Assembly (NCBI GenBank): GCA_029204225.1
Contig: CM055092.1
Span: 59,229,296-59,293,295 of the forward strand
Reading direction: 5' to 3'
Origin: Diphasiastrum complanatum
Lineage: Eukaryota > Streptophyta > Lycopodiopsida > Lycopodiales > Lycopodiaceae
DNA: 64,000 bases
Every line of letters starts with the position of its first letter. The first letter of the stretch is position 1. This document shows, piece after piece, positions 10,601 to 20,719 of this stretch. The position numbers and the translations under genes were made by a program. Below the pieces are notes generated by a model. That model searched no databases. It was not told the DNA's origin and saw nothing but the letters and a program-made list of their open reading frames with translations.

Positions 10601-13600
10601 TGGTCTACCCTCTTGGCTCAACACTGCACCTACGGCAATGCCACTTGCATCCGTCTCTAGGTCAAAAGGTTTTTGGGTATCCACAATCTTGAGAACTGGA
10701 GCCGTGGCCACAGACTCCTTCAAGTTTTCAAAACGTTGCTGAGCTTCAGCATCTCATCGAACCACAGTGTTGTTTTTCCTTAACTGGTCTGTTAAAGGAG
10801 CAGCTATCCAGGAATAATTCCTAACAAACCGCCGGTAGAACTTACAAAAGCCTAAGAAAGACTGTAATTGGCGGTATATCGGCAGGCCTCGGCCACTTCT
10901 TAACCACAGCCACCTTGGCTGGATCAACCGAAATACCCTCAGCTGTCACTACGTGACCCAAATACTCGACACGAGTCTTACACAACTCTGTCTTTTGAGC
11001 ATTGGCATACAAGACAGAAGCTTGTAACTTGCCCAGAACGGTCTTGAGATGAATCTCATGCTCCTCAACCACTTTACTAAAAACCAATATATCGTCAATA
11101 AAATTGACGACAAACTTGCCCATATAGTCTCGCAAGACATCGTTCATGAGCATCATGAACGTGGCTGGGGCATTGGTTAACCCAAATGGCATAACCAGAA
11201 ATTCATAATGACCGAAACGGGTTCTGAAGGCCGTCTTCTGGACGTCTTCATCTCGAATCCGTATTTGATGGTATCCACTTTTGAGATCTATCTTACTGAA
11301 AATGGTTGCACCTTGCAACGCATCCAGTAGATCATCAATCCTGGGCATCGGATACCTGTGCTTTACAGTGATCTTATTCAATCCCCTGTAATCTACACAC
11401 ATCCGGAAACTACCATCCTTTTTCTTAACAAGTAAAATAGGAGAGGCGAAAGGTGAATAACTTGGACGGATGTACCCCAACTTGAGATACTCCTCCAACA
11501 TCTTTCTGACTTCCTCTTCCTCTTTTAGGCTCATCCTATAAGGAGGCCTACATACCGGACTTGCCCCTGGAACAAGCTCAATACGATGATCAACGTTCCA
11601 ACTAGGCGGCAATCCCTCTGGCATATTACTAATTAGCACGTGTTTGAACTGCGTGCGGATGGACTTCTCCAACTCACTTGTGTAGAATGAACCTCCTAAC
11701 CATAGGCACCCTCTCCTTGAGTCCTTCTACCTGCTATTCCCGTCAACTGGCACATGGCATCCACCTGTGGGTGATCAGTCCACTTGGCATGCCTAGCCCC
11801 TGTGACCTGTGAATACTGAGTGACTCATAGGGTACCACCCCCGTGCCCCGCCAAAGACCTGTGACCCTCTTGGTCACCCCGACTACTTGCCGGCTAGCAT
11901 CTCGTCACTGACGGCTAGGGTCCCGACGGTCAAGACACACCGCATCTCTGACAACTTGTCAGGCGGCCACACCGGGTCACTGCTCGTGACGCACCGGTCC
12001 CAACTTGGGACCTCGGTCACTGGCCCTTGCCAATACTTGGCCTCAGGCCCTCAGGTGACCGGTCGTGCCAAGGTCATGATAGAGTCGTAACCGGACTCTA
12101 ACACATGGCCTTATAATGCGATCAATGAGTTGTAGAGGAGATTCATGGGTGTGTCTTCATAGTCGATCATACCAAAAATTGCAAATATAGGTCTTCAAAG
12201 AAGATGAGGTTCATGCTTTGAGCAATGAGCTAAAATGAGGCACTGTGCCTTATGTCATGACAACTCCGTAACCCACTGAAAATCCACCTTAGCTCTAGCT
12301 TCACGAAACCACAACTAGCAAACAACCTTCATATACGCAATTGTGTTCTTGACAACAATAACATTGTCAATTCTCTACATGTGAGGTCCAAGTATGGCAT
12401 GGGCTTGATGCTGCTTTCTAATGAATCTTATAACTTGGGGAAATCACAAATTATATGAATAATTCAACTTAATTTCTAAGCTCTTTGATGTTATCACAAA
12501 CTCAAACTATCAGAGTTATGCATAGTGACTGTGAAGAATCGTATCCAAATGAAATAGTTCATATATTGAACTCTCGTCATGTATTATGCTTGAGGAATGG
12601 TGGAGTCTGTGTCAAGCATGTAGACCTCGACAAAACCTTGTCATGTTAGAACTTTTGAAGTTGACCTTCCTTTAGTATGTTGGTGGCTGCTTCTGCAGCT
12701 TCAGCAACACCATGATCGCTGATTGTCTTCTCTTGCCATCTCCCTCACTGTCTCTTGTTTCATATAGTTTTCCTTTTCTTGTGAGTTGACCCTTCCACTT
12801 TGCCTTGTAACTGCATGAACTAACATGTAGCTTCATCGACCCGTCAATATTCTCCTGCAGTGTTCTTGATCAGTAGCGACGGATCTGATCTGATCACTCG
12901 TGGATCCTTTCTCCACCTTGCACCCTGATTGCAAAACAACTCCTAGCCATAATGTCGATCCTTACTTCTGAGATCTCCTTCAGCATGCATCAAGGTTCTT
13001 CTCTTTCGTAAACCTCATTGATCTGCCACTACAAGACGCAGCCATTGCATCCTAGCAATCTGTGCATGTCCATGCTTCCTTGCATGTATACCAGGTACTT
13101 TCCAAGTAAGCTTTATATGATCAAACTTGACAGCCCTTGTATGATCCACTTGACTATGCTCCAGATTTCTCTTAGAAATATCTAACTAACCAGAGCCAAT
13201 AACATACATCCTTGCATGCAAACCTAAACTAGGTTTATATTTGGCCTTCGAAGGCTCCACCCCTTTTTTCTCGTTCCCTTCTTCTTCCTTACTGCCATTT
13301 CCAGCGTCAGATTTCTCCTTCAGGCAGCGATCTTTTCGGCAATGATAGCTTACAATCCTTTCTGCAGTAGACCTGCGATGATCTGTAGCAATGATCCTGC
13401 AGCAATTCCAACTATCTTCCTGAAACCTTTAGCAATCTGAAGGCAACAGGAATATGTTTTTCAACAATAGTGGCCACAAAATCTGCCTTCAGCGATTTGT
13501 CTCCAACAACCTGCCTCCAGTGACCTTGTGGCAATCTATCTCACTGCTAGTAATCTGAAACCAATGATCTGCCTTGTGAATAAATCTCTAGTGACCTATC

Positions 13601-16600
13601 ACTCTCTGCAGAGATCTTCTAGCTTGGACCTGTTTGCTTCCTGTGATAGCAATCAGGGATCTGCCTTGCAGGTGTGTTGCAATCCAATTCCTGCAGATGA
13701 TCCCACTTGCAGCGATTCTTGCAATCTTCCTGCCTGGATAGTCAACACACTACTCCAGTGAACTATTCCAGTGATCTTCCATCTGAGCAGTAGCAAATAA
13801 TTCCAGAAATGACCTGTACATTGTAACAACTCCAAACCACTGCCGAGTGATCCTCTGCAAATTGAGGCAGATTTTCTAATTGCCTCTTGCAACATAGCTC
13901 AATTCCTTGTAGCACTAGATCTCCTCACAAAGCTGCCACCGTTGTGAATGAAGATTGAAATTGAGAGCTGGCTAGGGACACCATCTGCTCTCCTTGAAGA
14001 TGGTCGGATCAACTTGCATGTTATCATTGACTCCGTTCGTTGAGTACCTCATTGTTGTTCTCTCGAACCTTGAACAACTGCTCAGATACCATGTTAGAAA
14101 ACCGACTTGCTCATACAAGTAACCCAAGACAAGGTCCCTATTGTGATGAAACAATAGCCAAACACATAGGGAGAACACAAGTGATGAGAAACTCCAACTA
14201 TGTCCTATTGCAAATGAGGTAGGGTGCACTACATACTTATAAACTTTGGTCTATGCCGAAAAGCAAAAGCAGCCTAAAAGCAATTGCCTAATTAATGTCT
14301 CTATATGTGATAAAGCATCACCACCTATCTATAGCAAAACTTGTGCTCCAAATCAAGCACTAGAATCTCAACCTTGAGTCTAGCTAAATTCTAACTTAAC
14401 TTTACTAAATTTAGGTAAGGGCCCCTAGAATTAGCACGCAGGCATGGCCCAATAATCCTAATTAATGCTAAATGACAACATTAGGGGTACTAATGTGAAG
14501 ATCAACTCCAACACAGCTTTCAGTATGGCCAATGAAGTGTACTTTGTTTTTTTTAAATTTGGCATTCTGCTACTCAAAGCCAATTCTCACCTTAATAGTG
14601 TTTCTCGAGTTCTCAATCCAAACCCTACAAAAAAATCCCAAAAAAGGTTCTGGACCGCGTTCTGATCAGAATACTGCCAGGTTTCGAGATCACTTTTTAA
14701 ATGCAGTGCAAGACATAGCTGTCACATTGTTTTTGGAATTCATAAAGCTAGTTAGTTGTGTCGGTTCATTTAATTTATTTAGGTGTTGTCTGTCTCTGCT
14801 TAACTGTGAACTTTGAAGTTTGTTGGCAGCCCTTAAAATTGTTTATTGGGATTTTGAAAGACCTTTTGCAGTTTGTTGCTGTGACTTGTTCTTACCAGGA
14901 TAGGTGTTCTTTGAGTATATAGAAACTGTTGTTGGCCAGCTTGTCTTTTGCGGCCTAAAAGGTCATTTTTGGAAGCATTATGTGATTGTTTTTAATTTTG
15001 GCAGCAAATAGATTACTTTTAGATGTTATCAATGGCAATCAACCTATAAGTCAAACTAGTCCAAAGGAATTTTAAGTTAAGTTTCTGATAAGCTTTTACA
15101 ATAAAGCTAATTGCTCATTCGTGGGCCATTTTATTTCCAACAATGTACTGAGAGTCGAGATCCACCGATGATAATGTCTTCTGGTTTATTCTTATGCAGA
15201 ACTGTTTTTTCATGTGGAAGAAACGTTGAATATGTCTGACTCGCTTGTACGATTGTTTCATCTCTCCTTTGTCAGGTACACACCCTTCTGAAAGGGCTTG
15301 AAAAAATTGCAGCAAGTGCAGATATTCCCATGTTAGTTGCTGGTGATTTCAATTCTGTCCCTGGCAGGTAAGGAAATGCCTTGACTTTTGAGTTATGGTA
15401 CAATGAAAATGTTCTATACTTATGAAAATGATTTTGAGAGGATTTATTTTCTCAGTGCACCCCATAATCTTATTGCCACGGGGAGAGTCGATCCTGCACA
15501 TCCAGATTTGGCGGCTGATGTGCTTGGGATCTTACGTCCTGCAAGCAAGCTTTGTCATCAGTTACGATTGGTTAGAATCACAACTCATCTTTTGTTTTTT
15601 ACAGTTCTTAAAATTGGGGTTTGATTGGGATAGGGTGCCTGCTGTTTGTTGACTGTTTTCTTTTAGGTCAGGACTTAGTTTTGCTGATAATTAATAACAG
15701 TCTGATTTGTTTCTACCTTGTAGGTGAGTGCTTATTCTGCCTTTTCTAGACTGCCAGGAGTGGGCCCAGCCTTTGAGCAACAACGTCAGCGCACGGACTC
15801 TGGAAGCAAAGAGCCTCTTTTCACTAATTGCACGCGGGATTTTTTGGGCACTCTGGATTATATCTTTTATACAGGTTGGTGACATGATATAAGCACTACA
15901 ATAATTGAATTCAGATAAGAGAAAATGCTATAGATCTGTAGAGAAAATTGAACACAGAACAGTTACTAAAGAACAACATCCATGAGAGTACTCAACTACG
16001 ACATTGAAATGTAAACTCTCATGGACTCTCTCACCAAGATTTTGATTCTCTGAACAACTCTCTTACCAATATCTCTCAACTATAGGGGAAGGAACACAAC
16101 GACTGTAATGAAGTAGGAATGGAGTAGACACAGATACATGTATGGAGAGACAGATGTGTCATGCTTGGGTTCCTGGGATGGTGAAAATCATGAGCCTGTA
16201 GAAAAAGATTAGAAGCATACTGATGCTGAAAGAAAAAGGCATATCAGTAAACAACATGGCCTGTACAACCATGATAGGTGTATGGAGAAGCACCTCCAAG
16301 ATCCTGCTTACAAGACACACACAAAGGAATGACTGTGGAGCCAAACCACCCAACCATGCAGATGCTACTGATCAATCTCCAATAGCATCTCCCTATAGGA
16401 TGCACGTGTAAAGAGAGTAACTTCACAATGAAAACTCATAATGAGAATGAGAGTAGGGCGAGTTTCACCAAGAGGAAATAGTCCTTGCCTTACCTGTGCA
16501 TGTGTCCATGCAAGCATACAACATTTCCATACATGCAGTTCATTACTATTGATACTCTACACCATGCCAATAGTTGTCCTAACCCATGCAATAGCTCCAC

Positions 16601-19235
16601 ATGTCACAATGTGTGACTGGGTCCTCACAAGGTTATTAATTACATTACTGGCCTTGTCCGGAATAACGAGGCGTAACTAATAATCTTGCTTACTGGAGTA
16701 CCAGGTATCCAGGTCTAGGATTATGCCGAGTCCTATGTACAAGACATAGACGTAACGTTCTTCCCTCCTTGATCTAGTTCTGTCCTCAAAACAGGAAAGG
16801 AAAACTTAAAAACCGTTTCTTTAACTTTTAACACTTACCTAGAAAATCATTATCCTTACTCTGACTTTCACCTCAAACAAGCACTCAGAGATAGCCATCG
16901 AATCTTAATAGATTTGTCTGTCTCCTATAACCATCACAAATTTAGAATGAAAACTGTACACGAGCTTTTACAGACTATAATTTGTAGCAGAATACCATCC
17001 GCTAAATTATTTAAATTCAATTTATGAAATTCTCCTTAAGTAAAAGCAATTTCTCTATGAGAATTCCTGTGAGACACAAACGTTCTCAATTCACTGGAGT
17101 GAAGAGATTTAGATTTTCAACATACTAATCTAAATTCCTAACTCATTTGATAGATCGAGAATTATTCACCACACTTAAGAATCATCACAATTCCTTATAA
17201 TCCTTCGACCATAATTAAGTATCCATTTATGATCCGTCAATCATGAATATTTATATCCTTATGATTCGTCAATCATAACTCACTGAAATCCAAAATCATA
17301 TTTAATCATTACAGGATACTGGAGTATATGTCCAACATAACTCAGGAAAAAATAAGAATCATTCCTTAATCTTTCCTTCAGGAAAATGCTGGATTTTAAG
17401 AATATTCTCCAAAAACTAGATTTTTTAACAGAAGTGCGAGATATTCAAGTTCTATATGCGCCACATGTAATTAAAGACAAAGCATACCAAAATGATAACG
17501 ACAACCATCCTCAACTACAAAAACTTTAGATTACCGTCTAGAACCAAATCTAGACACCCAAAGTCCTGTTGAATATAAATTCAGTTGTTATTCTTGGAAT
17601 CATTAAGATTTGCTATCCAATTGAGCTCTCTAGGATCCAATCACTAATGAATTGAGTCTATTCCTCAATTGAGGAATACTCTACCAAGAAAACCGTATAT
17701 CCTATGCACATAATTTTTACTGATGAATCACGAAGATTCACAAATCATGCGTCTTACAAGTAATATAAAAATAAAACAAACAATTTTCTGGTGTGAATCT
17801 TCACACCGTTCGTCTAACCAATTAACTTCATCCAGGAGTAACTCAGATACTCAAGTTAACCAATGATTTAGAAATCTCAAATGTCCAAGTGCAGATCTCA
17901 ATTTACTAGTAACACCATGTTTAGATTCTTATCCAAATCATTTCTAAGTTAACCAATAAATCTTTCACTGAAAGATCCGTTAACTCTGCAAGTATTTGTT
18001 TCAAACAATACTTGGTCATATGTCTATGTTTTATCGACTGGTTTAAGTGAGTTCCAATTTGGTATCTCACTCTGGATTTATCCAAAAATACTTCTAGAAA
18101 ATCTCATTTCTATACAACAACTGGTTCTCTTCCGAAAACTATGCAACAATAGATCTTCTAATAGAATTTATCCCATCACTTCATCCCTCCTTTTAAAAAA
18201 CTTATAAATTTCTATAAAAGTTAACTGGAAAGATGATATTTGAAAATATCTACATCCATGAAAAGTTAGTAATAAGTGCCTTCCACAAAAGGATTCACTC
18301 TATTACAACCAAGACTTTCCCTTCAAGTATTTTTAAGTCGAGTGACAGTAACTGTCATCTATCTGAAATCCATCCATGCATAAGAGACAACCTGGGTTCA
18401 AGAAATTGAAACACAATCACCTTAGAATTTATCTGAATTCCAAGTCTATTCACACAAGTAGTAATTCATATGATATGACAGCCTTTCAGAAAAATAATTT
18501 CATGCTGGAAAGAATCATATAAACCAATCTGATGTCTAATATTCAAGAAATTACTAAGAAGTAAAGGTTTAATTAAGAAAACGGGAAATAGATTTAAGGG
18601 TTTCCGATTTTGTAGATGGTGAGATACCCACTTGGGATCCGGATTAAACCTTAGAATTTCACAAAATACCCCATGAATTTTGACCGATGGTTTTAGATCG
18701 ACATCCAATAATTATCGAAATGGTTTTGCATTTTCATCTTCAAGCATCTTCATCTTTTCTTGTAGAGCGATAATACTGTACGAGTGCTTTTGAAGTTGGA
18801 TTTCCATTCTGCTTATGATCGCCCGCACATCAAAATCCATGGGTGTGGCAGTAGGTGGGGTTAGTGCGGCAGTAGCTGGAGCAATGGTGGGAGTTGGCGA
18901 GGCAGGAACTTCACTGGAAGTTTTCTTGCCTTTCCAACGGGTGGTTACCCACTCGGAATCCATGGCGTCAGAGCCACAGATCAGCAAGCAGGCCAATACG
19001 AATATGGTACTAATGCTCCCTCAAATCCGTGGCCCAGATCGCTGCTCACTTCGCTGCTCAGATCCGCGGACCAGCGCTGCTTAGATCCGCTTGAAAACAA
19101 CAATGCTCTCACTCTTCATTGAAAACAAGAACTCTTCATTGAAACCAGAATGATTTCTTTTCTTCTCTCTCACTGCTCAGATCCGCTGATGGACACTCAG
19201 ATCCGCTGGACCATCGCAGAGAGAGCATCGCTGCT

Positions 19236-19291
<56 letters not shown>

Positions 19292-20642
19292 TTGATTAAC
19301 GTCTTTTCCATGCCAAAAGGCATATAAGACCAAAAAACAGTACATCAAATAAGATGGTAACTAGATGGAACAATGGCGTCACCGATTAAACTAAACTAAA
19401 ACTAAGAACTCTCAATAATGCAATAGTCCATGAATTTGTGGTGCGAAAAGAGTCGCAACCACTTGCAAGATCAAATGGACATTTAAAACTCTAACTCAAA
19501 AACAAATCTCAATTGGAACTCAAGGTTAAGTAAATCTATTTTGTATCCGCTAATTTCTTAGTGTCAACAAAACAGATTTTGCCATCTCTGTATATGAGGC
19601 GTTTCCCTGTAGCTTTCGCTTTCTGAAAGGCTTGCTTCCTTTCCATTGTACAAAGGTGAGATCTTCATCTAGGAAGATTTTGGTATCCTTCAGTTTGTCT
19701 TTGACGTAGTACAATTCGTCGAGATTCCAATGAGGTGAAACGTAGGACGAGGGTGCTAGCATCTTTCTTGGTGCGCCAAGTTGAGTCTAAACCTTTGTCA
19801 TGGTGTTGGAGATTAGCTGCCAGAAACTCCTTAGCTGCTTTAATGGCATCCTGAGAGTCTGGGATGCCTCTGACACGAACATTGAGGGCCTTTTGTTCTC
19901 GCAATTGGCTCTCTGTCAGTGTAGCAGAAATGAAGCAGCTGGAGCATCCTGTGTACCTGGAGTTTTTAGAATATCTGCCCAAGAACGAACATCAGCATGT
20001 TGCTCCATTTTACTTTCAAGGTCGCGTAGAGTTGAGGCAGCTACGTAGGGAGGTGCTGCGTCTTTGGTGGCCATAATTTCTTGTCTGAGTTTGGCAATGG
20101 CTGAATCTGTTCGCTAAACGTGTGATTGCACTGCTAGGATCATCGGTGAGAGTCCATTTCTTTTCGATGGGTAGAAAGAAGTTCGAAGACCCTTATAAAT
20201 TCTTCACTGAATTCAAAAAGCATTGAAGAGTTTGATGGGAGGGCTGGAGATGGAGTTACGGGAAGAGCAAGAATAGGTTCATCATGAGACATTTTGGAAC
20301 CGGGAGAAAGGATAGTGGCATGGGGCAGATCAGAGACCGGAGAACTGTAAGGTGGTGCAGGTGTTGACGCAACTGCCATAGCAACTGGCAGTGCAGCTGT
20401 TGCAGTAGCTTGTGCAGCTGCTGGTCCCCCCTGTTGTCCGCTTCCTTTCCGTCCCCTGCTCTCATCTCTAAGCAGGGCTCAACAGCATCTCAGCGATGGA
20501 CAGCAGGGTGCACAACAGCCAAAGGCAGCAGGCGATCAGCAGCAGTGGGGGCGTGCGATCGGCAACAGTAGGTGCTCAACGGCAGCAGGGAGCAGCAGCA
20601 TGCGCCGCGCTGGAGCACACCATCGTGCTGGAGCGCGCCATC

Positions 20643-20719
<77 letters not shown>

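Noticed and set aside
13340-13900. CRISPR-like or regularly spaced repeat array
   Set aside because: Repeats are irregular and degenerate, and the DNA is plant nuclear; a cryptic minisatellite is the simpler reading.
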